Positions 44,109 through 54,307 of a DNA stretch of 64,000 nt are shown here, in pieces (position 1 is the stretch's first letter; every line of letters starts with the position of its first letter). The notes under the pieces were generated by a model, which saw nothing but the letters and a program-made list of their open reading frames with translations, had not been told where the DNA came from and made no database searches. Made by a program: the position numbers and the translations under genes. Source of the stretch: an uncultured Paracoccaceae bacterium. GTDB lineage: Bacteria; Pseudomonadota; Alphaproteobacteria; Rhodobacterales; Rhodobacteraceae. The stretch is taken from NCBI GenBank assembly GCA_943787985.1, contig CALSOO010000002.1:1-64000 (forward strand), in the 5' to 3' direction.

Positions 44109-45854
44109 TTATTCTGCAGGCGACAGTCCGTTGCCCGTCGCCCCTTCAATCTCGGAGTGTACCGCAGGCACGCCTGCAGCTTCACGTTTGCCATCGTTGT
44201 AGATCGCTTTGATCAATGCGAGATGCACATCAAGACCATCACCAATCGAGAACGGCAAGCGCCCCGATTACCATCGCGGTCTGGATCGCACTTGTCCCGC
44301 CCGAGACCAGCAAACCGCCACAACCAGCACCAAGGGCGACGCCCCAGAACAGGATATGCGGACGCGCCTTTGGCCCTCGTCCCCAGCCGCGTTGATCGTG
44401 TTCACAATCAAAACCGCAGAGTCAGCAGAGGTCACCAAGAAGGTCATCAGCAAAACCACGATCATCACGGCCATGCCCCAAGACAGAATTGCCTGAGATC
44501 GGCTCAAGCATGAAGGCCGTCATCGCAAAGATCTTGTCGCCGTTCGCCCGCATCAAAGATCACGCCATTGGCGTCACCATTGAGCTCCAGATCAATCGCC
44601 GTCCCTCCGGCCCAAGCAAACCACACGAAAGCACATCAATGAAGGAACGATCATTGCGCACCAAGCACGAACTCACGGATCGTACGACCCCGTGAGATAC
44701 GTGCGAGGAACAAGCCCACGAAGGGCGCAAAAGCAATCCACCAAGCCCAGTAAAACACGGGCCACCAGCCCTGCCACTGCGCAAGCAAGAAGGCTTCGGA
44801 ACCCTCGACACCATCAGATCCTGAACACGTTGAAGCTCAGTTGCGGCAGAGCGATCAAGTAATCCCAAATGCCGATGAACATCGCGTTGAAGCCGAACCA
44901 TGTGGCGCCAAAGATGATGAAGAAACCGAGCAAAACGATCGACAGAACCATGTTGATGTTGGACAGCCATTTGATGCCTTTTCCAACGCCAGACAGCGCG
45001 GACAACGTCGACGCCCCCATGATCACAACCAATGCAACGATGATCCCGAAGGTCGAGGCATTGCCCGCAATGCTTTCACCAGCCGCATCCAACGTCCCGG
45101 GTGCATAGGTCAATCCGCCGATCCCGATCCGTGTCAAACCCGCGACGAACTGCTCAACACCAAAGCCCAAGGTTTGCGCCACCCCAAGAATGGTGGCAAC
45201 CACCGCCACGATGTCGATGATCGTGCCCAGAACTCCGGACAAAGCCGCGCCAAACAATGGCGTCAAACCCGAGCGGATCGTCAGCGGCAAACCGCGTCGG
45301 TAGCTGAAAGAACGCCAGCGACAGGCCCGCAATCGCGTAGCATGCCCAAGCGCCCAGCCCCCAGTGCAGGAACGACCACTTGTAGGCCATGCGAACGTTG
45401 TCCGCCGTGCCGCCGTTGGTCACCCCCTTGATACGTTTCAGGGATTCGAGCCAAAGTGCGTGACGGGTTCGGCAACAGCCCATGTCAGCATGCCCACGCC
45501 AATACCGGCTCCAAACATCATCGAAAACCACGAGAAGTTCGAAAACTCGGGCTTTATCACCTGGCTTGCCCAAGCAAGCATGCGGCCCGCCGTCGGCCAG
45601 ATCGCCAGCCCGATACATACGATCACAAACAACGCCACAACCCAGATATACCAAGCCGCAAAGTTGGCAAGAATAGCAGCTGTTCCATGTGCCACAGTGC
45701 CTTGCCAGCCTGCAATCGGCCAGAAAATGCACCAGACAACCAGCGCGCCAATGATGATCTTACTCACCACCCTCACATCGACGCTGAACCCGCGATAAAA
45801 CCCCGTATTCGCGGTTTTGATCGGAAGCTCCGTCATTGGAGGCTTAATTGACAT
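44109..45854 (-). pseudogene. BCCT-family transporter (betaine/DMSP type), multiple frameshifts
   Basis: From MSIKPPMTELPIKTANTG (45854) the segments run through GAGIGVGMLTWAVAEPVTHF, the BCCT signature, then VRMAYKWSFLHWGLGAWACY, GIIVALVVIMGASTLSALSG, FYWAWW (another frame), FLVTSADSAVLIVNTINA and the tail HSEIEGATGNGLSPAE, stopping at 44109. At least four frame changes occur between about 45440 and 44200. BCCT carriers import betaine, carnitine or DMSP with sodium or protons; the dmdA and acuI neighbours make DMSP a likely substrate. Confidence 0.85.
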
Positions 45855-46050
45855 AGTCCCTGTTCCCTTTTTTTTGGTAAGGGAAGGGTAATACCTCTGA
45901 GGCAGTTGTCAGTCAATTTGTCGCAGGAGAGGAGAACCTGGACATATTGCACCTCAATACCGTCAATTTCGGGGTCGAAACCGTCAACAATTGACGCGCA
46001 CGTCAACGGTGAAACCCCTGCGATTCACGCGCGGAGGTAGAATCACCAGA

Positions 46051-46464
46051 TCAAAGAGCGGCTTTGATTTTCTCTGCATTCGCTTTGATTTGATCCATGT
46101 CGCCCATCACACCGGGGCCCGTAATAGGCACGCCCGCGTGACGCGGATGGATGTGGAAATGCAGGTGGAAAACCTCCTGCCCGCCAGCCGCTTCAGAGAA
46201 CTGCCAAAGGGTGATACCATCTGCCTCAAAGGCCTTCTTTGCAGCTGTGGCAACTTTTTGCGCCGTGGCCAAACACGCAGCCAGTTGGGCAGGTGTTGCA
46301 TCCAAAAGATTCCGGCAAGGTGTTTTGGGGATCACAAGGCAATGCCCCTGTGTGCGTGGCATAATATCCATCAAGCACAACGTGTCATCGTCTTCATATA
46401 CAGTGAAATTCGGAATTTCGCCGCGCAGGATTTTGGCGAAAATATTCTGGTCATCATACGGCGT
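46051..46464 (-). CDS. HIT-family nucleotide hydrolase/transferase
   Basis: Start at MTPYDDQNIFAKILRG (46464); 137 residues. The histidine triad HLHFHIHPR is intact, and GHCLVIPKTPCRNLLD is the preceding conserved strand. HIT proteins cleave nucleoside phosphoramidates or dinucleotides. It is the only unbroken gene in the indel-rich block from 42.8 to 51.4 kb. Confidence 0.9.
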   Translation of the reverse strand, partial: TPYDDQNIFAKILRGEIPNFTVYEDDDTLCLMDIMPRTQGHCLVIPKTPCRNLLDATPAQLAACLATAQKVATAAKKAFEADGITLWQFSEAAGGQEVFHLHFHIHPRHAGVPITGPGVMGDMDQIKANAEKIKAAL

Positions 46465-46506
46465 CATGAGAAGCTCCAACTGGTGTTGGAACTTCTCTTA
46501 GAAGTT

Positions 46507-47481
46507 TTAAGCGTTCACGTCGACAACAACGCGACCCTTTACCTGACCTTTCAGAATATCAGCGTCCAAGCTGGCAAATCAGACAAGGTCGCGGGGTGCA
46601 CCATCGCCTCCAGCTTGTCCATCGGAAGATCTTTGGCGATCCGCTCCCATGCGCGGACCCGGTTTTCGTAAGGCTGCATGACGGAATCGATACCCAACAG
46701 GTTCACGCCGCGCAGCAAGAACGGAATAACCGTCGCTGGCAAGCCGCACCGCCAGCAAGACCAACAGCGCAACAGACGCGCCGTATTTCATCTGACCCAG
46801 AACACGCGCCAGCATCTCGCCGCCAACAGCGTCCACACAGCCGCCCCAAGTTTCGCCTTCCATAGGGCGCTTGACGGTCTCGTTCAACTCTTCACGCGCA
46901 ACGATCTGGGTCGCACCAAGGACTTCAGATAGTCCGCCGTTTCGGGACGGCCCGTAACGCCGCAACCTCATGCCCAACGCGGCCAGAATCGCGTCAGCAA
47001 CAGAACCGACACCGCCAGCAGCGCCCGTGACCAAAACAGGGCCGTCTTTGATGCCATGATCCTCAAGCGCCATCACCGACAACATCGACGTGAAACCAGC
47101 CGTACCAACAGCCATCGCTTGCGCGTGTCCAAACCCGCGGCAACGGCACAAGCCAATCCGCTTTGACGCGCGCTTTTTGGGCATACCCGCCCCAATGCGA
47201 CTTCACCAACACGCCAGCCCGTCAGAACCACCTTGTCGCCAGCCTTGTAGCGCGCATCATCCGAGCTTCGACCGTGCCTGCGAAATCAATCCGCCAACAT
47301 GCGGATAGTTGCGCACCAATCCGCCACCCTTGGGGCTCAGAGCACAAGCCGTCTTTGTAGTTCACCGTGGTGTACTCAACCGCAACCACAACGTCACCGC
47401 AGGCAAGTCGTCGACAGCCAGCTGCTGCACTGCAGCCGGTCTTGCCGTCTTCGTCTTGTTCACAACCAGTGCATTAAACAT
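46507..47481 (-). pseudogene. acuI: Acryloyl-CoA reductase AcuI, multiple frameshifts
   Basis: Begins MFNALVVNKTKTARPAAVQQ (47481) and then reads, through changing frames, VVVAVEYTTVNYKDG, QAMAVGTAGFTSMLSVMALE, HGIKDGPVLVTGAAGGVGSV (NADPH site), LPMDKLEAMVHPATLSDLP, and finally KGQVKGRVVVDVNA to the stop at 46507. AcuI reduces acryloyl-CoA to propionyl-CoA and detoxifies acrylate from DMSP. In many roseobacters it lies directly behind dmdA, as here. Confidence 0.88.
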
Positions 47482-47554
47482 AAGTCTCCATTCGGGGAAA
47501 GCCCCCATTTCATCTTCAAGTAAACTTCGCCGTAAGGGCTGGCCTTGCCGCATC

Positions 47555-48657
47555 TCATAATCCAAAATTTGTCTGCACCACGCGCAGGGCGCATCCATCG
47601 GTGTCTCGACCTCAATTCAGTTCCCGCATCCCAATGGGTCATCCGCACCATGCCGATCGCAACATTGGTCTCGAAATCGGGCGACCACGCCGCCGAGGTC
47701 ACCTTGCCCCACACGTTTCGTCCCGGCAAACAACGGCCAACGACGATCACAGCCCGGCACCGCGTCGCCGCCAATCGCAATCGGGCGACCATCTGCACAG
47801 GCCCCTCTTTGGCCACGCGCAACAACGCATCACGACCCATACAACCAATCGCCGTCTGCGTGTCGCAGAACTTGCCCAAGCCACATTCATGCGGCGTGTT
47901 GTCGTCGTCATGTCGTTGCCATAAGACAGCAACCGCCCTCGATCCGCTCGATCCCGTTGGGACAGCCGGCGCGCACGTTCAGATCCTTGCACCGCCGCAA
48001 ACAACGCATTCCACAGCGGCATGCCAATCTCGCTGCCTTCAACATAAATCTCGAAACCGCCCTGTTTGGAATAACCGGACCGCGCGATGCCAAGATCCTG
48101 CCCTTCGAACTCGAACATATCAAAGCGGAAAAACCGGATGTCTCGCACACGGTCGCCAAAAACACGCGCCATCAGCTCCTCTGCTTTGGGACCCTGAATA
48201 GCCAAGCGGCTGATAGTCGGGTTCATCCACCAGAACGTCCAAACGATAGCCGTTGGCGATCCCTTTGACCCACAACAACAAATCACTGTCGGCAATGGAA
48301 ATCCACCAGCGGTCTTCAGCCAGTTTCACCGCCACCGGATCATTCAGCATGCCGCCCGTCTCATCCACGATCGGGACGTAATAACACTGCCCGGCAGCAT
48401 GCCACGCAAGATCGCGCGGGGTGAGCATTTGCATCAAACGCCTGCATCAGGACCACGCAATTCGACCTGCCGCTCAACCGACACATCCCAAACCTGCACA
48501 GCGATCTTGAGAGTGGTGATAATCGGCCTCAACGCTCTCGAAAACTGTGGGCAAAAGCATGCGGTTGTAGACAGTATAGGCTTTGACACCCGCAGCCTCG
48601 ACCCCATCAGAAAACGGGGTGCGGCGCAAACGGCGTGAAGGCGAAATGCATAGCCAT
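47555..48657 (-). pseudogene. dmdA: DMSP demethylase DmdA, multiple frameshifts
   Basis: ATG at 48657 (MAMHFA). The GcvT-fold blocks follow in several frames: RRLRRTPFSDGVEAAGVKAY, MLTPRDL, QCYYVPIVDETGGMLNDPVA, WISIADSDLLLWVKGIANG, AIQGPKAEELMARVFGD, SGYSKQGGFEIYVEGSEIG and GLGKFCDTQTAIGC. DmdA transfers a methyl group from DMSP to tetrahydrofolate, giving methylmercaptopropionate. At least six frame changes are visible, and the exact 3' end (about 47555) is uncertain. Similarity is high along the entire length despite the indels. Confidence 0.85.
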
Positions 48658-48664
48658 ATACTTA

Positions 48665-49153
48665 TTCCTCTGGCATAAAGAATCAGATCGGTGACCGGGG
48701 CAGCGTGCCCGCAGCTGTTAGCATCGCATGCACTTGGCCGCGATGATGGGTCTGATGGTTGAAAACGCCTATGACACAGTCCGCCATGGTTTCGTGCATG
48801 TCTGACCTGACAACCGTAAACCATCGTCAAATCGCCTGTCAGGTCAATGGATTTGACCTTCGGCCCAAAGCGTCATCTGCCCATCGTGCGAAACCGCTCG
48901 CGCGCTCCAAGCGGCAACGTTGGATAAGTGTCACGCTCGTCTGTCTGTCACGGCTCGCGCAGGCTTGGATCAAAGCGGTTCATCCACAAGCGTATCGCCC
49001 CACAGCAGATGGTTCACGTGCCAAGATAGAGCCGAAAAACGCACCGCGATCCAGCAGCAGTCATCCGCTGTCATGCTTCCAGATCGAGCTTAACTGCTTG
49101 TTCTGCCACGCATTGTAGCGCGCCATGAGCAGCACATAGGCCGGGCTGATCAT
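48665..49153 (-). pseudogene. DinB-family protein, frameshifted
   Basis: ATG at 49153 (MISPAYVLLMARYNAWQNKQ). Later pieces in other frames include NHLLWGDTL, MTLWAE-KVKSIDLTGDLT and FNHQTHHRGQVHAMLTAAG, the C-terminal metal-binding HxxHRGQ motif of DinB/YfiT four-helix proteins. The length fits about 165 residues. Enzymatic function is unknown; relatives are thiol-dependent metalloenzymes. The 3' end is approximate. Confidence 0.7.
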
Positions 49154-49857
49154 GGCTTTGGCCTTTCCAGTCAATCGGGCAAATCTCGGCGGACATGCCG
49201 TCAAAATCCCAATACGCGACCATAAGTCACGCACCTTGGATTTCGAGGCCCTTTGGCTGCAATAATATCCGGCCCCATCCAGTATTTGGAATTGGACACC
49301 ATCACCGGATGTCGGGTTTGCCTGCCGGTGATCATCTCGATCTCGCCCTGGATTTTGCGGCCAATCATGATCGAGCGCTTTGTGCCATCGCGCACGATTT
49401 CTACGGGGCACGTTCCGCCGCCGATGATTTCAGACACCAGCATGGTGAACAGACCCGTCGTGCCGCCCGCTGCGCCCGAAAGATCTGCAAAATACCGTTG
49501 TAGGCTTTGCCGTAGCGCGCTCGTCCACATAAGCGGCGACTTTCCAGTTCCCCTCGCCCATGCGACCCGGAATATCGACCATCAGACCGACGTTCAGACC
49601 GCAGGTCTTCACCCTCGATAGTGGCCCTCATCAATGGCAATCGCCATCCACGCGTGGCAGTGCCCTTCTGTGGGGGGATGCGCGCCAAGTGACACAACGC
49701 AGGGGCAGAACACAGTACACGAGCAGTTCAAAAACAACTCGCCCTTGATGGCCCATTCCGTCGGCGTCGATTTGCGCCGCTTAGGGTTGCGCATCCGGCT
49801 GTCGATACGCTGCGAAATCGGCAAGCGGTCCGCGTCAGGTTTCTTGTTCATAGCCAT
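49154..49857 (-). pseudogene. DUF1326-family protein, frameshifted
   Basis: ATG at 49857 or the second Met. The first 80 codons carry IKGELFLNCSCTVFCPCVVS, the Cys cluster typical of DUF1326. The rest is in other frames: GLMVDIPGRMGEGNWKVAAY, GLFTMLVSEIIGGG, IMIGRKIQGEIEMITG, WMGPDIIAAKG. Members usually pair with DUF2182 membrane proteins, as here; the conserved cysteines suggest metal binding. The end is approximate, next to the DinB start. Confidence 0.75.
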
Positions 49858-49859
49858 GT

Positions 49860-50652
49860 TATCCTCCCATAATCAGGGGCATGCCTGCACAGCCACACCG
49901 GCAGCGATCAGACGCAACACCCATTGGTTTTGTGACATAATGCCCGATCTGGGGCAGTTTTTCGAGCACCATAAAAAACGTCGCCAGCCCATCCACAGCA
50001 AGGCTCATCACCCCGCCCACAAATCCAAGCGCCATAAAGCCCCAGCAACAGCCAACACAAAACGCGCCAAGGCCAAGCCCCATTCGCAGACCGCCCACAA
50101 AGCCTGTCTGCCAATGCCAAGAAATACATCATCGGGATGTGACATACGCCGTGGCAAATCTCTTTCGCGCGGGTGAATTGGAACAGCCCACGACCAGCAA
50201 AGCAGCCGCGTCACCCACGCGTGATTTCGCAATGCCCAGCATGTCAATCACACCCGCCGAAAAGCAGCGCCAGTTGAACGCCTGCGATCAGCGCGCAAAG
50301 CGACCCAACGCAAAATAGCCAGATCACAGCCCAAGCCACCCTGCCGCGTGCCATCTGCCGACATCATCAAGTCTCGTAGCACCGCAAGGTCGGCACCATC
50401 GTTGGCAACATCATCGCCGCCATCATGATCGCCCACATCGCAAACAGCGGGCCAAACTCGGCCATCGGCATGTTCATATCGCATACGCGGATCCATCGCC
50501 GCCATACGCGCGCCCATTTCACCGGGACGTCCAATCAGGTCAACGTCCATGCTCGATCGCTCATCATGTACATCATCCACCAAGCCGCCAGGATGCTGCC
50601 GAAAAAGCCAAGCCAAAGGCGTGATCGGACATATGACAGTCGAACCTCCCAA
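49860..50652 (-). pseudogene. DUF2182-family membrane protein, frameshifted
   Basis: Readable pieces on the minus strand are GSILAAWWMMYMMSDRAW, FAMWAIMMAAMMLPTMVPTL, KEICHGVCHIPMMYF and LGLGAFCVGCCWGFMALGFV, then GGVMSLAVDGLATFFM. These are the Met-rich helix and the LxCxGCCW helix of DUF2182 (predicted metal-binding integral membrane proteins). At least four frame changes. It starts just upstream of DUF1326 and diverges from the GntR gene. Confidence 0.75.
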
Positions 50653-50673
50653 GCATGCGACTCAGTGTTGCCT

Positions 50674-50713
50674 TTTAAATGCCAGACATTTAAATTCGTC
50701 AAACATTAAATGT
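50674..50713 (+). promoter_or_regulatory. Operator-like palindromes between the DUF2182 and GntR genes
   Basis: TTTAAATG, 5 bp, CATTTAAA (50674-50694) is a perfect palindrome, and a third half-site TTAAATGT lies at 50706-50713, just before the GntR ATG at 50721. Two spaced copies in a divergent promoter fit a dimeric GntR/FadR-type regulator controlling both directions. Confidence 0.55.
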
Positions 50714-50720
50714 AAGACAA

Positions 50721-51454
50721 ATGAAAATTGATCCCCAACAGCCGCCGATCTTTCTGCGCAGATCGCCACGGCCATCCGCGACGCCATTGTTGCGGCGCGC
50801 TGATCGTTGATCAGCGCTTGCCCTCAGAGGCGGAGCTTGTCCGACCAATTCGAAGTCTCCCGCCCAACCGTGCGCGAGGCCTTGAAACGGCTGGCCGCAC
50901 AATCGCTGATCCGCACCCAGCGCGGGGCCACGGGGGCGCCTTTGTCAATCAGATCAGCTTTGAGGAAGCCTACCGCCAGCAGATCACCACCTCGACGCTG
51001 CTGTTGTCCATGAACGCCGTCAGCTTTGAAACCGCCTGCGAGGCGCGCTATGCGCTTGAGCGGTCTTGCGCCCCTTGTCTGCACAGCGGCGCAGCGCCGA
51101 TCATCTTGCAACCATGCGCGCCGAAATTCACCGCCAAGCGCAGCCGGGGCTTACGGACGAAGCCTTCTGCGCCTCGACGTTGCCTTTCACCGTGCGCTTG
51201 TGGACGGGGCGGGCAATCCGGTGCTCAGCTACCAGCTGGCGGGGGCGGTCGAGGCGATGCAGCCCTTGATGAACATGATCACATTTTCGGCGCGTGACCG
51301 CGCACGGATCGTCGCCCTGCACACAGACATTGCAGATGCGCTGGAAGGTCAGGATGCAGACGCGACATTCGATGCGTTGAAAGCGCTGGAGATAGAGACA
51401 CAATCACTTGCGCAAAGCGTGTTCCAGGCCCGCAAACAAAAAAGCGCTGTCTAA
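50721..51454 (+). pseudogene. GntR-family regulator (FadR/FCD subgroup), frameshifted
   Basis: Begins MKIDPQQPP (50721). Then, across frames: AQIATAIRDAIVA, LIVDQRLPSEAEL, FEVSRPTVREALKRLAAQSL (winged helix), GGAFVNQISFEEAYRQQITT, FETACEARYALERS (FCD start), DVAFHRALVDGAGNPVLSYQ and ALHTDIADALEGQDADATFD, stopping at 51454. At least four indels. It diverges from the dmdA-acuI strand and is a good candidate for the DMSP-locus regulator; GntR regulators next to dmdA are known in roseobacters. Confidence 0.8.
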
Positions 51455-51693
51455 CCCCAATCGCCCCAACGCACCAAACCAATCACAGCTGAGGTCATAT
51501 AGAACCCCTGCAGCAGCAAAAAGGTCCAGCGTTTGTCGATAATAGCCCATGCTGCGAACAAGGCGGCAGAGACGAACAACAGCGAAAAGCCAAGCACTTC
51601 ATTGCCTGTATTGGATGCGATCAACAGTGCATAGACCATGGCCGAGACGGACCCTGTGATCTCAAACAAGGATGTGAGTTTGCGGTTGGTCAT
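51451..51693 (-). CDS. Small membrane protein, PnuC-like fold pattern
   Basis: Start taken at MTNRKLTSLFEITGSV (51693); 80 residues. Three hydrophobic helices (SVSAMVYALLIASNTG, LGFSLLFVSAALFAAWAII, FLLLQGFYMTSAVIGL) resemble one half of PnuC/SWEET-like transporters. It converges on the GntR gene with a 4-nt overlap of the ends. Function unknown. Confidence 0.6.
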   Translation of the reverse strand: MTNRKLTSLFEITGSVSAMVYALLIASNTGNEVLGFSLLFVSAALFAAWAIIDKRWTFLLLQGFYMTSAVIGLVRWGDWG

Positions 51694-51857
51694 GATGCTC
51701 ACTTTTTTTGCGTTCTTTTGCAGGCCACAGACCTGAAGGCGCAGTCTTTGTCAAAATTTTCTTTTTTCGCCTTGTCGCGCTATGCGGGAACTCTACCTGC
51801 ATTGTGCAGCCGTTTTGGGTGCAATTTTAATGAATGTTTTATATATTGGAGATTACT

Positions 51858-52310
51858 ATGACTATCTCACTGCGTATTGTTGGCATTTTCTATACTCAGG
51901 ACATTGATATGCCCGCGGGCAGCACGGTGTTGGACCTCTTGAAATCCGCCATGACGACCCCTGCGCCAGATACCACTTTCAGCGTTGATTTTGATCCAAC
52001 AGGCAGCTCACCGTCCAAAATCTCAGCAACCTATCTGAACGACTTCACATCTCCCGTTCTGCACCGCAAATACAACGCGGGCACATACGCAATGTCAGAA
52101 GATTTGAACGCAACGCCAGTTTACTCCGTTTGGCAGTACTATATTTTTGACGAACACAACGTCTATGTGAACCGCGGCGGTGGGGAAGTGTCACCCGCAG
52201 ATGCCAAAATCGCTGACGGGCAAAGCGTTGTGTTCCGCCTCATCAATATCCACGCCGATACTCAAACACAAAACAGCCCGCGTTTGAACCGTGTCGCACT
52301 GACGTCATAG
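51858..52310 (+). CDS. Hypothetical protein, 150 residues
   Basis: Start at MTISLRIVGIFYTQDI (51858), with GGAG 8 nt upstream. The first 40 residues (GIFYTQDIDMPAGSTVLDLL) resemble a beta-grasp domain, and the rest is beta-rich with Tyr and Trp (VYSVWQYYIFDEHNVYVNRG). No signal peptide or membrane helix. Followed by a strong terminator. Family not recognised. Confidence 0.6.
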   Translation: MTISLRIVGIFYTQDIDMPAGSTVLDLLKSAMTTPAPDTTFSVDFDPTGSSPSKISATYLNDFTSPVLHRKYNAGTYAMSEDLNATPVYSVWQYYIFDEHNVYVNRGGGEVSPADAKIADGQSVVFRLINIHADTQTQNSPRLNRVALTS

Positions 52311-52315
52311 CGGTC

Positions 52316-52344
52316 AAGGTCCCGGTGCGTGCATCGGGACCTTT
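52316..52344 (+). terminator. Rho-independent terminator
   Basis: AAGGTCCCGGTGC, a short loop, and GCATCGGGACCTT form a long stem right after the stop at 52310, followed by a short T-run. Confidence 0.85.
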
Positions 52345-52383
52345 GCCCTTGTCGGCGTGTACCCTGCGGGTTACCTCGGATAT

Positions 52384-52734
52384 ATGATTGAAACCTTAAA
52401 TGTAATCGCCGCCCTGCTCACAATCGGTTTCGGGTTGTTTGGGTTTCTTGCCCCGCGTTACACAGCCTCGGCGCTGGACCTCACTCCGACAACCTCAACC
52501 ATGGGGCTTAGCGAAATGCGCGCCTCAGTCGGAGGGTTGTTCGTGTCCGCAGGGCTTGCAGCGATCGTGATCGGCGACCCTTTGGGATACGCAATGATCG
52601 GATTTGCGTTTACAGGGGCAGCCCTTGGACGGGTCGTGTCCTTGTTCCTCGACAAACCTCCTGTCAAAAAAGTGCTCTTGTTTGGAGGCATCGAAGCCGC
52701 GCTGGCACTTTGGTTGATCGGGGCCAATATCTAA
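52384..52734 (+). CDS. DUF4345-like four-helix membrane protein
   Basis: Start at MIETLNVIAALLTIGF (52384); 116 residues. Four helices: 2-22, then VGGLFVSAGLAAIVIG, AMIGFAFTGAALGRVVSLF and LFGGIEAALALWLIG. The RASVGGLF and ALGRVVSL blocks are typical of DUF4345. Role unknown. Confidence 0.65.
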   Translation: MIETLNVIAALLTIGFGLFGFLAPRYTASALDLTPTTSTMGLSEMRASVGGLFVSAGLAAIVIGDPLGYAMIGFAFTGAALGRVVSLFLDKPPVKKVLLFGGIEAALALWLIGANI

Positions 52735-52825
52735 CGTCGCGCTTCCTTTCGTCAAAAATATCCCCGCCGGAGGCATCCGGCATTTGCAACTTCGCGCACC
52801 CTCCCCTATATATCAACTGTCCTTC

Positions 52826-53170
52826 GGGACTATGGACATAAACGCGCTTGTAATAAGCGGATCGGACCCGGGGGCGGTACCCGGCGTCTCCACCAAACAT
52901 CCTTCATTTGGGGATCATGGGGACGAAATAGGATCGACGAACGTCTAAAGAGGTTAGCTTTGTTTCGGCTGGGTGCCACCGTATCGGCCCAAAATGTACA
53001 ATTGCAAATGACAATCGTGCTCCAATGGCGATGGCCGCGTAAGCGACTGGAACTATTGAAATCTAAGTCCTTACGTTTAGCGACCTAAGGCGGGGTTCGC
53101 AGGCACCTGGCAACAGAAGCCTGCACTTTCACTCTCTCGAAACAGACGATCCACCAGAACACAGCTGTCT
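52826..53170 (+). ncRNA. ssrA: tmRNA (SsrA), circularly permuted alphaproteobacterial type
   Basis: The acceptor piece comes first and ends CGTCTCC-A-CCA (52885-52895). After a 23-nt intervening loop, the coding piece starts GGGGACG (52919-52925), which pairs along all seven positions with CGTCTCC. The tag frame at 53004-53042 reads ANDNRAPMAMAA and a stop, the expected alphaproteobacterial form ending in AA. The outer ends are approximate. tmRNA rescues stalled ribosomes and tags the nascent protein for ClpXP; sspB lies 2.5 kb away. Confidence 0.93.
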
Positions 53171-53255
53171 ACTTTTCTGGACAGGGCCCGCCTTTGTTCA
53201 GTGAAACTTAACAGCTTCCTCTTATCCAAAAGCCAAAACATGAGGCGGCTTGAAA

Positions 53256-53681
53256 ATGAAGAAACGCGATTTGCTTGCGCGCTACTACAAAGAAGTCTGG
53301 GAAGACGGCGATTTGGAAAAAATCGACAATTATTTCAACCTGCAGTGTGACACACAACGTCTTTTGCCCGACCGCAAAATCGAGCCGGATGAAATTCGCG
53401 AATGGGTCAGCATAATTCGCAGTTTTGTTACCAATATCAAAGTTGAATTGGTGAACACGATCGAAGACGGTGACTGGATCAGCGCGTTTCTCGTTGTCAG
53501 ATGCAACCGGATTGATACGGGTGCAGATGTGACAGCCCATCAACAGATCATGTTGCGTTTCTCCGGAGATCTCAAAGTAGAGAGCTATCCCCAGTTCGAT
53601 TTTCTACGTTTTTTCGAGCAGATCGGGCAATTGCCCGAAAACACCTACGCGTTGCTGATGGGGGGCAACCGTTTGGGGTGA
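53256..53681 (+). CDS. NTF2/SnoaL-like protein
   Basis: Start at MKKRDLLARYYKEVWE (53256); 141 residues. The opening YYKEVWEDGDLEKIDNYFN and the strand-rich second half (DWISAFLVVRCNRIDTG) fit the SnoaL/NTF2 cone fold used by ketosteroid isomerase-like proteins. No catalytic assignment possible. Confidence 0.65.
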   Translation: MKKRDLLARYYKEVWEDGDLEKIDNYFNLQCDTQRLLPDRKIEPDEIREWVSIIRSFVTNIKVELVNTIEDGDWISAFLVVRCNRIDTGADVTAHQQIMLRFSGDLKVESYPQFDFLRFFEQIGQLPENTYALLMGGNRLG

Positions 53682-53842
53682 TCGCTGGGAAATCCGGACA
53701 GCGGCCAACGTTGCAAGACGACAAGTGCATTGACCTTGCGACCCTCCCTTCGTTACTATTTTCTTGTGGGGTTACTGCGAACACCCTGTAAAGCGCAAAT
53801 CCCAAGGGTCGCATGTTTCCGCCACGCAAAGGATGCATGCTC

Positions 53843-54307
53843 ATGGCTGCCTCAAACGAAGTCACACCCGCTCAACGTCTGCGCCGTCTCAGTTTGCCCG
53901 ATGCACCGCTGAGTATTGATGTCTCGATAAACCGCGTGGGCGCGCGCTTTTGCGCCGTCGTTCTAAGTGGCGCGGAAACATTCGACGCGACGCCGTTTGA
54001 CGTCGAAGACAGTTTCCGGAGCCACCGTGGCACCGGCTGCACATTCGACACGATGCAGGATAATCTTGGCTCAGGATCTGGAGCGCTGGACCAATTGGCC
54101 GTCGCCAGACGCGCGGCAGATACGGGCAAGCTTGCCTCCAATCCGCAATCCGCAGGGGTGCTGGCCATGTCTGTGGTATTGTCACGCCAATTCCACTGCG
54201 ATCATGCGCAGCGTGATGCAGGCTTGCCATTGTACGACGCTCTCTGCCGCTGGCCCAGTGATGGACAGAACAAAACCCACAGCTGGCCGGAGACAAAAGC
54301 CCGATGA
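53843..54307 (+). CDS. ChrB C-terminal-like protein
   Basis: Start at MAASNEVTPAQRLRRL (53843); 154 residues. From residue 55 onwards it follows the ChrB C-terminal domain (FRSHRGTGCTFDTMQDN, LDQLAVARRAADTGKL, SAGVLAMSVVLSRQFHCDHA, GLPLYDALCRW). ChrB senses chromate and regulates or assists chrA. The N-terminal half of ChrB is missing. The stop overlaps the chrA start by 4 nt (ATGA), supporting a functional link. Confidence 0.6.
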   Translation: MAASNEVTPAQRLRRLSLPDAPLSIDVSINRVGARFCAVVLSGAETFDATPFDVEDSFRSHRGTGCTFDTMQDNLGSGSGALDQLAVARRAADTGKLASNPQSAGVLAMSVVLSRQFHCDHAQRDAGLPLYDALCRWPSDGQNKTHSWPETKAR

